Below are positions 1-11,216 of a DNA stretch of 64,000 nucleotides, piece after piece; within the stretch, counting starts at the first letter, position 1; each line of letters begins with the position of its first letter. The notes beneath the pieces were generated by a model. That model made no database searches, was not told the origin of the DNA, and saw nothing but the letters and a program-made list of their open reading frames with translations. The DNA comes from Diplonema japonicum. Lineage: Eukaryota > Euglenozoa > Diplonemea > Diplonemida > Diplonemidae. The stretch is from contig OZ025735.1 in assembly GCA_964019335.1 (NCBI GenBank), forward strand, positions 158,501 to 222,500. The letters run 5' to 3'. A program made the translations under genes and the position numbers.

Positions 1-1177
1 ATTTTTATTTTTATTTTTATTTTTATTATCCCATTGTTGGCTTTCTAAGAGTTAATTTTTAAAAAGAAAAAGAAAATAAGGGACCACCAACAAAGGGACA
101 TAAGCTTCACGGCGCTGGAGGGGGGGGGATTTGGTGAAATACAGTAGCGATTGTATTGTTATTTGGCGGGGAAAAGAACAATAATAATAATGAAAAGCTC
201 TTTCTTTTTTTTTTTTGTGTGTTTTTCTCTTTCTAACTTCGATCCCCCTTTCTCCCCTTAAGTCTAAAAAAAAAAAAAGAAGAAGAAATTATGCACTTCG
301 ATTTATTTATGCTTCTACATGGTACGAGCTTCTGATACCTCCTACCAATTCCGTTTCTGATTTTATTTTCCCTTTTTCTTTTTTAAAGCAAACACTTTTG
401 GTCTTTGAATTCCACAAAAAGAGAGGAAAGAATGGGGGGGGGGGGGGGGGGGGGGGGGCTTCTGTAAGGAATAAGATGAAAATTAAAAAAAAAGAAAAAA
501 GAAATGGTGATGCCTTTTGAGTTTTCTTTCAAACTCCTTACTCTCCTTGAGTACACACATCAAGGAAGGTGCAGTGGATGTTTCTCTCTTGCGCCTCTTT
601 AAAAAAAAGTGGGGACACACAGTACACTGTTTCTTCACTGGTAGAAAGAAAGAGAAAAAAAAAAAAAAGTAAATTGACAAAGAAGAGTGGCCAGTACTGT
701 TTTTTCCCCCTTCTTTTTTTTTTTTTTTATAACAAATTGGACATGCTGGTGAACGCGAAAAACGCGAACTTTTTTAAGTCTGGTTTTTTTTTTTTTGTTT
801 ATCTTTTCCCATTCCACTGTACAAACTTTTTCTTCCCCTCCCTTATCCCCCCCCCCCCCCCCCCCCCACCAACAAGTACTGTTTCAGGTTTCTTTTCTTT
901 GCAAGAAATCATCTGAATTTAAAAAAAAATAATAAAAAATAAAATAAAAAAAGAAAGAATCAAATGTCATGCGATATTGCATGCACAGGCAAATCCTTTT
1001 TTTTTTAAAAAAAAGAACCCACCAACTCTTTTTCTTTTCTTTTTTTTTTTTCCTTTCTTCTTTTCATTCTCCCACCCCCTTCCCCCCCTATTCTAACAAA
1101 AAAAAAAACCTACCTTCTTATACATATGAGTGTTGTTTTTTCTAACCCCTGAAAAAAAAACTTTTTTGTGTTTCGTA

Positions 1178-1211
<34 letters not shown>

Positions 1212-1220
1212 CCCCAATGT

Positions 1221-1255
<35 letters not shown>

Positions 1256-1257
1256 TA
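1..1257. other. Low-complexity spacer upstream of first gene
   Basis: No supportable gene. The stretch is dominated by homopolymers: a G-run near 433-458, a C-run near 847-867, T-runs and A-runs. Just before the first CDS a T-run (about 1180-1211) is followed by an A-run (about 1223-1252). ORFs here are low-complexity Phe, Lys or Pro artefacts. Confidence 0.7.
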
Positions 1258-3498
1258 ATGAGTAAATATGAAGTCGAAGGCTCCGTTGCGAGTGAAACTT
1301 CTGAAAAGAAGTCTGTTGGTTCAACAGGCCTTCCCGGCGGGCAACGAGGGTTGCAGCTGACGGCCGCTGCCTTGGGACGACTACCAGCACAACGAAAGGC
1401 TTCTCGATCTAAATCAAGGAGGTCCAGCGCAAGCGCCACCCTATCAATGTTCAACGTTCTAAAAAAGATGAAAAACGAAAGAGTAAAAGCCCGGCAGGAC
1501 CGAAAACGAGGCCAACAGTTCTCCGTCTTGCAAAAATCAAAGGACTCCCTGACACACCTGGAGTCCGCAATGAAGTCCGCTGTTCTCCAACCCGACTCCA
1601 CCTGGCGACAAGCCTGGGATCTCCTCGTCCTCTTCTTCATTATGTATTACTGGATCTTCGTCCCGCTTCTCTATGTTGCCAGCCGTGTGAACTTTATTCT
1701 AACCGCTACATGGCACAACGTTATCGAAGTATTTGGAACTACAATTTTCATCATCGATTTAATACTTCAGTTCAACACTGCTACGATAGAACCGGAAACG
1801 GGGATCGTTCACCATTCAAGAACGAAAATCAGACAGTTATACTTGTATAATAACTTCACTTGGGATTTTTTGTCAGCGTTGCCGTTGGACCTGCTCACGG
1901 TGTGGATCCTTGGAGAGGATTACCAAGGAAGATGGGTGTACATCTTGGTGTCGCACCTCCGTCTTCTTAAACTCTTCCGCGTTGGTTCACTGTTCAAAAT
2001 AGTCAACAGCATGAAGCTAGACTCCCAAGCTGTTCATTTCCACTACGGTATTGTCCCCAATGTTAAAATGGCGTTCGGCTGCGTTCTGGGACTTCACGTT
2101 ATCACCGTTCTGTTTATGTTGATCAACCAGAACGATACTTTTATAGATACTGACTCCGGTGAAATATCGGATTATAGTTACACGACCTCGTTGTACTGGA
2201 CGTTGTACACAGTTTCGTCTGTTGGGTACGGTGATATTCCAGTTGATACGCCATGGAAACGCAGGTTTGCGTCGTTGTTGTGCGTTGTGGGTGTGGTGTT
2301 GCATGGGATTGTTATCTCGGAGATCTCGTCCAGAATGCAGAAGGGCGATGTGCAATCTGAACGAAGGGATAAAATGAAGGAAACTTTGAATATTATGCAT
2401 GTTTTCAGCATCCCGGAGGAGCTTCAGAAAGAGGTCTTCGCGTTTCAATACCACCAGCTGCACAGCTCGATGGGAGGGCAGTTCATCAAAGTTCTCGACA
2501 CACTGCCTTCATCAATGCGTAACAGAGTTGATTTATACGTTCGGGTCAAGTTTATCTGCAAAGTACCGATGTTTGCCGAGCAGGATATCAATTGTTTGGT
2601 CGACCTCGCGAACGGTTTGCGAAACCTTATTTTCGAACCGGAGGAGATTATCATCAAGGCGGGGGATGACGGGGCGGAAATGTACTTTTTGGCGCATGGT
2701 TTTGGAGATGTTCTATCACCCGCTGGAATGCACTTGGGGGTTATCCGACCAGGGGGTTTCTTCGGCGAAATGGCCTTGCTGTCGTCCGCCAAGCGGAACG
2801 CAACAATCCGCGCGTTGTCTTACTGCGATTTGTTCATGCTTCAAAAAGACAAATTCGTCGAAATTTTACAAAAATACCCCGGGTTGGAATGGACGGTTAA
2901 GAACGAGGTACAACGGAGAGAAGCTTCAGGTAAGAAACAAGATTCTTCAGACGAGGAAGAAACAAGTAATAACATGGAAATGCGGGAGATGACGGAGCGA
3001 ACGACCTCGGAACCTGAAAATAATTTGGAATCGCAAAAGTCCGGCGACACATTCTCCCCGGGAAGCGAGGGTGGACTCCGCCCACCTGAACCTACTTACG
3101 AAGAACGGCCCATGTCGCAGTTTCACTTACCAGCACCAGAGCAGCGTATTTCCAACGCAACTTCACTTCCTATTATTTCTATGACACCTCCCGTGACAGA
3201 GGGCCGGCGTTCGTCGGTGCTGCCTACACAGATTTTGGAAGTTCGAATAAGCAAGATAGAGAGTAAGCTGGACTTATTGATGAGTTCCATTGCCACCATA
3301 GAGAGGATCCTCACTGTTCCTCCATCCAGCCCCCCAGAGCCACCTTCAGAGCCAGCATCCGGAAGTGGAGAGGAAGAGGAGGAAGAAGAATTGAGGGAGC
3401 CGCATTTGTTCGACCAAACGACTGCGTCCTCCGAACTTCCTTTGCAAGCTGCCGATGTGCAACTACCAAGCGGGACGCCGTCAGAGAGCGAACAGTGA
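1258..3498 (+). CDS. Cyclic-nucleotide-binding voltage-gated K+ channel (CNG/HCN/EAG-like)
   Basis: A 746-residue, six-transmembrane channel of the cyclic-nucleotide-binding K+ channel superfamily, expected in the plasma or flagellar membrane. S1 begins near residue 121 and is followed by S2-S4; S4 (VYILVSHLRLLKLFRVGSL) is only modestly basic. The pore helix leads to a TVSSVGYGD selectivity filter near residue 321, the GYGD signature of a K+-selective channel, then S6 and a C-linker. A CNBD covers about residues 455-570, with a phosphate-binding cassette GGFFGEMALLSSAKRNATIRA in which the usual Glu is present near residue 504. The C-tail is acidic and Ser/Pro-rich. I chose the ATG at 1258 because the upstream in-frame extension is only Phe and Lys homopolymer and this ATG sits just after the A-run, like most genes here. 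No intron is needed. Ligand, cAMP or cGMP, cannot be read from the sequence. Confidence 0.9.
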   Translation: MSKYEVEGSVASETSEKKSVGSTGLPGGQRGLQLTAAALGRLPAQRKASRSKSRRSSASATLSMFNVLKKMKNERVKARQDRKRGQQFSVLQKSKDSLTHLESAMKSAVLQPDSTWRQAWDLLVLFFIMYYWIFVPLLYVASRVNFILTATWHNVIEVFGTTIFIIDLILQFNTATIEPETGIVHHSRTKIRQLYLYNNFTWDFLSALPLDLLTVWILGEDYQGRWVYILVSHLRLLKLFRVGSLFKIVNSMKLDSQAVHFHYGIVPNVKMAFGCVLGLHVITVLFMLINQNDTFIDTDSGEISDYSYTTSLYWTLYTVSSVGYGDIPVDTPWKRRFASLLCVVGVVLHGIVISEISSRMQKGDVQSERRDKMKETLNIMHVFSIPEELQKEVFAFQYHQLHSSMGGQFIKVLDTLPSSMRNRVDLYVRVKFICKVPMFAEQDINCLVDLANGLRNLIFEPEEIIIKAGDDGAEMYFLAHGFGDVLSPAGMHLGVIRPGGFFGEMALLSSAKRNATIRALSYCDLFMLQKDKFVEILQKYPGLEWTVKNEVQRREASGKKQDSSDEEETSNNMEMREMTERTTSEPENNLESQKSGDTFSPGSEGGLRPPEPTYEERPMSQFHLPAPEQRISNATSLPIISMTPPVTEGRRSSVLPTQILEVRISKIESKLDLLMSSIATIERILTVPPSSPPEPPSEPASGSGEEEEEEELREPHLFDQTTASSELPLQAADVQLPSGTPSESEQ

Positions 3499-3511
3499 AA
3501 GGGGGGAGGAG

Positions 3512-3546
<35 letters not shown>

Positions 3547-4400
3547 AACCTGTGTGCGATTACATTTTTCTTTTTTTTTTTAAAAAAAAAGCCCTTACAG
3601 GGAACGGGAGGGAGGGGGTTAGAAACTTCTTCCAACGCAACCCCCTCCTTTTTTTTTTTGCCAAGACCCCGCATAGAGGGGATAAAATAAACTCAAAAAA
3701 GAATATAAAAAAGGGGGGGAGGGTCTTACAAACTTATCGAGAACAGTGTTCTCAAAAGAAAAAAAAATACAAAAGTTTAAAAAAGAAAACACACCGTGTA
3801 CTTTGTTCCTTCCTTCATCTTCTTCCGAGACGCTTCTAGATAAATGGCAAAAGGGTGGGGGGGGGGGGGGGGGGAGAGACGAGTTTCCTCTTTTTCTTTG
3901 AGTTAAAGTTAGATTCTTTTTCTTTTTTAAAAAAAAAAACTTCCTCTTTATTGATGTTATTCTCGTGCAATGCCTGTTGTTGATCACTCACTCGCAGTGG
4001 ATCTTTTTTTTTTTTCTTCTCTCTCTCTTTTGTAGGTACTCAAGGTATCTCGTTTGATAATTAATTATGAGGAAATGAAAGAAACACACCAAGAGGTGGG
4101 GGAAAAGGCATTTTTTTTTTCTTTCAAGAAAGGAAGAAAAAAAACAAAGGGGGGGGAAGGGAAAAAAACAAAAAAACAGATTTCGTCCCCATTTCTTTAA
4201 TGTCATCCCCTCCTCCCCTCCTTAATTCACCCCCCCCTCCATTACCTCTTTTTTTTTTTTTTTCCTTTTTTCTTTTATCTTTTCATAGTATTGGTTCTTT
4301 GTTTCTCATCCGTTATGTTGGGCTTCTTCCCCCCCCCCCTCCTTTTTTTTGTGTTACTCCGTTTAATTTTTTCCCCGCAAAAAAAAAAAAAAAAGGCATT
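3499..4400. other. Intergenic low-complexity spacer
   Basis: No gene seen. It holds A-runs near 3511-3541, a G-run near 3857-3874, and T/C-rich stretches. It ends in an A-run directly before the next start codon. Confidence 0.7.
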
Positions 4401-5349
4401 ATGAGTGTAGCACCGCTGCCTGCAATGGCGGGCTTGGACATCTCCACTTACCGACGAGAGCAGCCTAACAGCGATGTTGAAGAAGTTATTTTCAGTCCGG
4501 ACAAGAAGGGGATGGCTGTTAAACCCATACCTCCCCCCGTGCATTATCCTGTTGTGCCACCCGAAGGCAAGCTACAACCCGCACAGGAACTGAAGGAATT
4601 CGATCAGGTTAAAGAGCTGCTCTTGAGGGCGGGAGTGGACGAGGGGGTCGTATCGCTACAGGTTGCGGCAATGCAAAAAGAAGTCGAAGCGAAAAAAGAA
4701 AAAAAAGAACAGGAAAGAAAACCCATCGAGCAACTTGTAGAAGAGGAGGTAGAGAAACGGATGAACCGGGTCGAAGAAAAAGTTCGGGAAATGGCGCAGA
4801 ACTTTGAGAAGGAGCTCGCTACGCTAAGAAACGAGGTGGAACTCCTCAAGAAGGAGAAGGAAAAGGAGAAGGATGAGTTAGAGATAAAAGAGCTTTTCCC
4901 TGAAGGAACACCCGCTGCCACTCCAGCTGTGACCGATGTCCGCAACCGTAGGATATTGTCCCCACGGCCCGAGCCTGATGCACAGTCTGCGACCGTGGTA
5001 CCACCTACTACTTCGCCAGTTCGGAATATCTTGGCGACCGTTAACAGTTTGGCTCAGCCAAGAAGAGAGTTACCTCCCCCAGCACACGCGCCTTGCCGGT
5101 GGTGTGGGAAAGTTGCTCCCCCTGAGCATCAGTCATGGAGGTGTGCGTCAAGGTATAGATGGATCAATTCTTTTTTTAAAAATTTTTTTTATTCATCCGC
5201 AGGCCAATATTCTGTAGGGGTTGCAACAAGGAAGTCACCGCGAAAGAATATCTTGAACATATCAACACATGCAAGGTATTTTTTTTTGAGACAACAAAAA
5301 AAAAAAATGATAGAATGCCGAACAACCACCTGAGGTCACGCTTTTTTAG
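4401..5349 (+). CDS. Coiled-coil protein with two C2HC zinc fingers, three exons
   Basis: Exons are 4401-5152, 5203-5275 and 5314-5349, giving 286 residues. The introns are 50 and 38 nt with GT-AG ends, phases 2 and 0. A highly charged coiled coil occupies about residues 90-165. The C-terminus has two small zinc-finger motifs: C232-x2-C235-x7-H243-x4-C248, and across the first splice C255-x2-C258-x11-H270-x3-C274 (FCRGCNKEV...HINTC). The second finger appears only when the first intron is removed, which is strong evidence for splicing. The start is the ATG after the A-run at 4380-4394; the longer upstream ORF is Phe/Pro low complexity. Such paired C2HC fingers can bind nucleic acid or protein, and the family is not identified. 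The last exon encodes only 11 residues after the second finger. Confidence 0.75.
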
Positions 5350-5648
5350 ATTTTCTCCCCCCCCCCCCCCCATCATCGATTTTTGAAAAATTGAATGGGA
5401 AGAAAGAAAAAGAAAAGAGGGGGGGGAAAAAAAACTGTTTTAAACATCCCCATGTACTACTCCCGTATATAAATAGACTGTATCCCCCGCACCCTTCCCC
5501 CCCCAAAGAAAAAAGAAATAAACTAGAAAAAAACCCCCGTATTACCCTGTAAAAAATTATTGCGTTACCGCAAACCCGAACAAAAAAAATTAAAAAAAAA
5601 AAAACAGGAATTAAAAAGAGGGCGGGGGAGGAGAAGAGATGTGAAAAA

Positions 5649-6788
5649 ATGAGGCCCTCACGAAGGTTGCTCTCCTGGGATATAGCAAGGTACAACAGAA
5701 GGAGAGCACCCACCGACCGCCAGTCCATGGACAGAATTCAGCAAGCGTGGGGAAACACCGACATGAAAAGAATGGGCCACCAAGAAGGACGTAAAAGGTT
5801 CAAAAAACTCTTGGACACGCTAGAACAGCTCAAACAAGAAAACGCAGAAATAGGCGTCCGATCGTTCAATAAATGCTTCTCACTACTGGGACATGTCAAG
5901 GGGCTCACTCTCATGGAGCGTCTAATCAAAAAAATGAATACGGAAAGAGTACACCCTGACAGCATAACCACAACAATAATAGCCGGTGCCTACGCGTCAG
6001 CTGGAAACATTGAAAAAACCAAACAGTGGATAGGCAACTCCCAACCAAAATTGTTACTCCGAGCCATGGCCGTCAACGGAGGCCCGCAATCTGAAGCGTT
6101 TCGAGTTTTCAACAGCATCCCACACAAGGACAAGGACTCCGTTACCTACCTCAACGTGATACGCTCCTGCATCGTGACGAGAAACGCTCTGAGCGCCATC
6201 GACGAGATGCGAAAAAACTGCAGAGAGCAGCCCAATGTCAAACATTACAACGCTGCCATCTTTGTAGCCTGTAAGAAGATTGACGTGGCTGGTTGCAGAA
6301 TCATAAAGCACGAGATGAAGCTCCACCGGATTATTCCGACCTCAGCTACATTTCACGGCCTCATCCAAATCTACGGTAAGAGAGGCGACATGGCGCTTGT
6401 AAACAAGTTTATGTCAAAGGTCGACCCCGTCACAAGCAGCTCTATGGAGGCGTATATCCTCGCCTTGTCAAATACAGTGAAAAAGGGTGTTGACGTCCCA
6501 AGCAATGTTTCAACGGCGGAGACCGCATTTGCCTACGCGAGGTCGCAGCATCTTGACACGTACCCTGTTTGGAAAGCCATGTTTCTTGTTTACTCGATGG
6601 TCCCTTTGCTCGGGTACGTTCCCAAGGCGAGGTCTCTTCACGACAGCTATTTGACTGCCGTGTCTGCGAAGTACCTGCCGCCTCCTTCCCAAGCGATACT
6701 GTCGATTATCGACCGGGCAACAAACACGAAGGAACCCATGATCCCTGCTGGGACGCGGGTCAGTGCGTTGCAATTTGTTGACAAGTAA
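5649..6788 (+). CDS. Pentatricopeptide-repeat (PPR) protein
   Basis: A 379-residue helical-repeat protein with PPR-like units of about 35 residues. Recognisable units include SITTTIIAGAYASAGNIEKT, VTYLNVIRSCIVTRNALSAI, KHYNAAIFVACKKIDVAGCR and ATFHGLIQIYGKRGDMALVN. PPR proteins bind single-stranded RNA and mostly act in mitochondrial or plastid RNA processing and translation. The N-terminus is rich in Arg and Ser (MRPSRRLLSWDIARYNRRRA), compatible with a mitochondrial targeting peptide. The ATG lies just after an A/G-rich stretch. The stop at 6788 may not be final: a GT at 6786 and a TTTAG at about 6873 would give a phase-2 intron and extend the protein by about 35 residues through a GC-normal stretch that is otherwise unexplained. 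I keep the simple model and flag the alternative. Confidence 0.8.
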   Translation: MRPSRRLLSWDIARYNRRRAPTDRQSMDRIQQAWGNTDMKRMGHQEGRKRFKKLLDTLEQLKQENAEIGVRSFNKCFSLLGHVKGLTLMERLIKKMNTERVHPDSITTTIIAGAYASAGNIEKTKQWIGNSQPKLLLRAMAVNGGPQSEAFRVFNSIPHKDKDSVTYLNVIRSCIVTRNALSAIDEMRKNCREQPNVKHYNAAIFVACKKIDVAGCRIIKHEMKLHRIIPTSATFHGLIQIYGKRGDMALVNKFMSKVDPVTSSSMEAYILALSNTVKKGVDVPSNVSTAETAFAYARSQHLDTYPVWKAMFLVYSMVPLLGYVPKARSLHDSYLTAVSAKYLPPPSQAILSIIDRATNTKEPMIPAGTRVSALQFVDK

Positions 6789-7113
6789 TCTTTTTATATT
6801 TTTTTCTTCTATATTTTTTTTCTCCCCCTCCCTCCTGGGCGCATTCTTTAAGTAATCGAGGATTTTAGCAACCACTGTCCCCGCATGAGGCTCCTACCTT
6901 CTCGGACACCTTCAGGTGGGTCACCCAGCACCCTCATGTCCGTGGCTGTTCCCTTCCATGTGCTTGCCTCCTGATGGCTCTGCTGCTGATGTTGAAACTG
7001 TTCGTGTCCCGAGAACAACGCTTGAATCTGATTTTAAAAAAAAAAAAAAAAAAAAGAAATTCCAGGAGGAGGGCGGGAGGGGAGGGGAGGGAGAGAAAGA
7101 AATAAAAGGGAGA
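6789..7113. other. Intergenic; possible extra 3' exon of the PPR gene
   Basis: Positions about 6874-7010 have ordinary base composition rather than homopolymer and stay open in the frame reached by splicing 6785 to 6874. They could be a last exon or 3' UTR of the PPR gene. The remainder is an A-run and a G-rich leader for the AAA gene. Confidence 0.4.
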
Positions 7114-10074
7114 ATGTCTCCGACCGACGCGGGCAGTGAGTCGGGCATCTTACAAGGCAATGTCTCGATACCGGAGGGGAAGGGGAAGGCCTTGGAGGTG
7201 TTGAAAGAGAACATACACGAGAACACGTTCGTGATGCTGCAGACAGTCGCACACGACAGGTTGATGGACCTACTAGAGGAGGTCGATGTCACCACGCCCT
7301 TCGCCGGTGACGTGGAATATTTGACAGTCTTGGAGCTTGGACTAGTGGCAAGGTACCAGGCATATGCTTGCAAGGTGGGGTCGTTATCCGCAGTGATTGT
7401 TCAGGAGATGGCGGAGCTGAAGGTTCGGACAAGGGTGTTGACCTGTGCAATGCAGTTCCTTCGGGATCTTATCGCGAGCATTGTGAATCTTCGCTTGAAG
7501 CAGACGAAGAAGAAGCCTGTTGCGCTTCGTCTTTGTGAGGCTCTGAAGCTCAGCCCATGCGAGATCCGCGCCTTTCTATTCCTCCTCGTGTGTCACGGGG
7601 GTGTTGATTTCCGCACCTTCACAGACGTTCGCCCCACTGCATCTTCCATGGCAAAGTTCGCTGGCATGAACTCCCACGAGTTCGCCGCCTTCCTCGGTGA
7701 AGAACGCATCCACTTCAAGCAGGGCCTCCTCGGTTCCACCGATTCCCGCCTCAAGCGAGTTTCCACACAGTCCGTTCTCAAAATGCCCGAAGAAGTCGTC
7801 GCTGCTCTTTACCTTGTCAAACTCACAGAGACAGCATTCCTGAAGCTTGACAAAACGTGTCTTTCGGAGTTGATACAGGAAGAGGGGTTGGTGGAGATGT
7901 CGGGGATGGAAGAGGTGGAAGGTGATCCAGCGGGTGAGGATGAAAACGATGAAGAAGAAGTTGAGGAAGCAGAAGAAACCGAACAGCAAGGCAAACGGAA
8001 GAGAAAGACCAGCCCGTCCGGCAGCAAGGTGAGAAAAACCGACGAGAAGGAAACACCCGCGGCCACAGTAACCACAACAACGACAACAACAACCCCCACG
8101 GAGGACGTGGCGAGCCCGCAGCCTGCGGACCCGCAGGAGAGGGGAGCCACCCCTTCACCAGCTTCTATCCTACCCGAAGAAGAGGGAGTCTGCTTGCCGA
8201 GTTGGAAGCCCACAATCGAATCAGGGCTTATTGTATCAAGCACCGGAGCTATCTCATTGGACATTGGTGCGTACACACACGACTTACAGTACTTGGATGA
8301 CGTTTTCAAACTGCTGTCGACGCAAATCAGACTTCGAACCACCGAGTCAGACATGAAGGACGATGACCCTGAAATGCTTGTGACGCCGAAATCCAAGCAA
8401 GAAGCCCAACTGAGGGAGCTGAAGGGAAGGGAGCGCATGCTGAAGCTTCGGATCGAGAAGCGAATGGTCAAGACTCGGGCGACGGGCGGGAAGCTCCCGC
8501 GGATGGAACAGCTTCAGAAAAATCGGGGTTTTTCAAACTTCGAAAAAATGGTGCTCCTCCTCCTAGTGGGGAACATCATGTCACACGATGTACTCATTGC
8601 GGCCAACGGGAAATACGTAATGAGGGGCGACGCACAACGGGAATGCACGGTGGGGTACTTGGTATATAATAATCCAGGGGAAAAAAAAAAAAAAAAGAAA
8701 AAAAAAAGGGAAAAAAAAAAACACAGTTGTACGTCTTATGTGAATCTCTGGAGGAAAGGGTTCTGAGGAGGAAAATCTTCTACAAAGACTCACCTTTATT
8801 GAAAGACGGGCTGCTGACGGTGAACAGCAAATCCTACGGTGCGTGCGACCTCATGGAGTGTACTGTTGACATCGATCGTCGAATGGTGGACAACCTGATG
8901 GGCCTCGACACCGAGTTCAGTGAAATCGTGGAAGGCAGTCACCTGTACACGTCAAAGGTCCACCTTGACAATGTGATCCTCCCCAAGGACCACAAGGAAC
9001 TGATCCTAAGCACCATTACCAACTACGATGCCTTTCAACGATGCAAAAAAAGAGTTGGTCTCGAAGAGATTGTTTCGTACGGGAATGGGTTGGTGCTTCT
9101 CTTCTACGGGCCGTCTGGAACGGGTAAGACGATGCTTGCCAACGCCATTGCGCATCAGATGAAGAAGAAGATGTTGTTGGTGTCCTTGCAACAGGTGAAA
9201 TCCAGCGGGAGATCCCCAGAGCTTCTGAGATTCGTATTCAGAGAAGCGAAGCTCAACGACGCAGTGGTGTTTTTCGATGAGTGTGATAGTTTTTTTGAAA
9301 GCCGTGAATCGAACCCCGTAATCCCTGCTCTGCTTCAAGAGCTTGAGAAATACAGCGGAATGATGATTCTTGCGACCAATAAAGCACATGCCTTAGACGA
9401 GGCGATGAACAGAAGAATCACCTTAGCTGTTGAGTTCCACGCCCCAGACCACCAAATGCGTTGCGAAATATGGAAACGGCACATCCCCGCCACCTTGAGA
9501 GTTGCAGACAACGTTGACTGGGCTGCACTTGCGACGGACTACGAACTTTCGGGCGGGCTCATCAAGAACGCTCTCCTCACATCCCTTTCCAACGCTGTTG
9601 CAAGGGAAAAAGGAAACGAAGACCCGACCCTCCGGATGGAAGATTTCACGCAAGGAGCCAAAACCCAGCTTCGATCCTTCTTCAACAAGGTATTTTTTTT
9701 TTTTGGGGGGAAAAAAAAAAAAAAAAAAAAAAAAAAGGATTTAAACCAACCTAATCAAATTATCCCTAAACGCTCGCTTGAGGACTGCATCTACGATGAC
9801 GTGACAAGGGCGAAGGTCCTTGAGATCATTCAAGTCTACAAGGGGAAGAAGCATATTCAGAGCATGTGGGGCTTTGCTGAGGTGTGACAATGCAAGGAAA
9901 AAAAAAAAAAAAAACAATCACAGTCTGAGGTCGGGGAAATGAACAGTACCATCTTGCTATACGGGCCATCAGGCGTGGGGAAATCATTGGCAGCAGAGGC
10001 AGTGGGTTACGAATGCGGGCATGTGATACGTGTGATCAACACCAGGACTTTGAAACTCGGGAGAACAGGCTTGG

Positions 10075-10109
<35 letters not shown>

Positions 10110-10620
10110 CAAGGGGGGAATGAAAAAAAAAAAAAAATAGATTTTCGAGCAAGTTAACAGTGCAGGCGCGATTCTTGTTCTTGACGAAGCTCAGGATTTA
10201 CTGAACTACAGCACTGAAAGCAAGCAGATGTTAGAGCTTCTTCACTACCATGCTAAGAAGTGTATACGTCCCGTGTTGGTCATCGCTCGCACAGAGGCAG
10301 AGGAGACACTAGACCCAGTGGCTGCAGGCTTGCGAGTCTACCGGTGTATCAAATTCGGGTTACAAAATTCGAAGCTTCGAGAACAACACTGGAAAAAGGC
10401 GTTCACAGAAAGCAGCCCAGTGGACCCCTCCGTGGATTTCAAGGAAATCTCTCAGCGGTTGATGTCCCCTGGCGCCATAAGGAATGCTGTTTATTTTGCG
10501 GCGTGCAAGGCCAGCATGCTGCCGCCTCCACAGCGTGTTATCACAAACAAACTCATTAAAGAGGCCATCGAAGAGGTATTCAGTCTGGCGCAGCGAACCA
10601 GGCAGGATATCTATAGCTGA
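7114..10620 (+). CDS. Tandem AAA+ ATPase with helical N-domain, five exons
   Basis: Exons are 7114-8661, 8727-9689, 9738-9881, 9924-10079 and 10141-10620. All four introns (65, 48, 42, 61 nt) are phase 0, and the spliced product is 1096 residues. The N-terminal ~300 residues are helical, then comes an acidic, low-complexity linker (about 265-350). AAA-1 has Walker A YGPSGTGKT near residue 642, Walker B VVFFDECD near 697, sensor-1 ILATNKAHALDEAMNRR and a C-terminal lid (ELSGGLIKNALLTSL). AAA-2 has Walker A YGPSGVGKS near 897 and Walker B ILVLDEAQD near 947, so both sites look able to bind ATP. The spacing and lid wording recall bacterial winged-helix AAA proteins of the CDC48 class, a recollection not tested here. 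Splicing is required to join AAA-2 to AAA-1, since the unspliced reading stops at 9887. Substrate and location are unknown. Confidence 0.82.
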
Positions 10621-10650
10621 AAATATTCTTTAAAAAAAAAGAGAATTTTG

Positions 10651-10691
<41 letters not shown>

Positions 10692-11216
10692 AGTACAGAA
10701 GGAAGTGTTTTGCATGCACACCGGGGGGGGGGAAGAAAAAAAGAATGGAAGAAAAGAAAAGAAAAAAAAAGTGTGCCTGCCTGTGGGATCTATTTGTTTG
10801 GGGGAGTTTAGAAAGTGAGTGAACAAAAGAGATATCATGGAATGCTATATTTTTATCAAGAAAAAAAAAAGGGGGAGGGAATGGAGAAAAATTCTTTTTC
10901 TTTTTTTTTTCTTCTTCCTTTTCGCTTTTTTTTCCCCCTCTTTTTTATAAAGAAAAAGCAAGAGGTACCCTGGGGAAGGGAAATGGCAACAGAACAAACA
11001 AGAACAAAAGGGGAGGGTCCTTCCCCTCCACCCCCATCGCCAGTTCCACCATCATGGGGAGTTCCCCCCCCCTTTCTTTTTGCCCTTTTTTATTTGTCTC
11101 TTGCTTTCTCTTTTCGTAATCTTCTTCCATGGCTTAATTTCCCCCCCACTCTCCCCTATCATTAATAATCATTCTAACACCACAACACAGATTCAAAAAA
11201 AAAAAAAAAAAAAGAA
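10621..11216. other. Intergenic low-complexity spacer
   Basis: No gene seen. A long A-run lies at about 10657-10690, with polypyrimidine tracts and a final A-run at about 11194-11212 before the next ATG. Confidence 0.7.

Noticed and set aside
1110-1640. Minus-strand ORF over the channel gene start
   Set aside because: Contains long Phe and Lys runs from homopolymers and overlaps the real N-terminus.
4936-5217. 93-residue + strand ORF overlapping the zinc-finger gene
   Set aside because: Out-of-frame shadow; the spliced zinc-finger frame explains the region better.
9690-9737. Introns as sequencing-error homopolymers inside continuous exons
   Set aside because: Consistent GT-AG ends, frame restoration at many sites and domain continuity in PLRG1, Tubby and AAA genes favour real introns, though run lengths may be imprecise.
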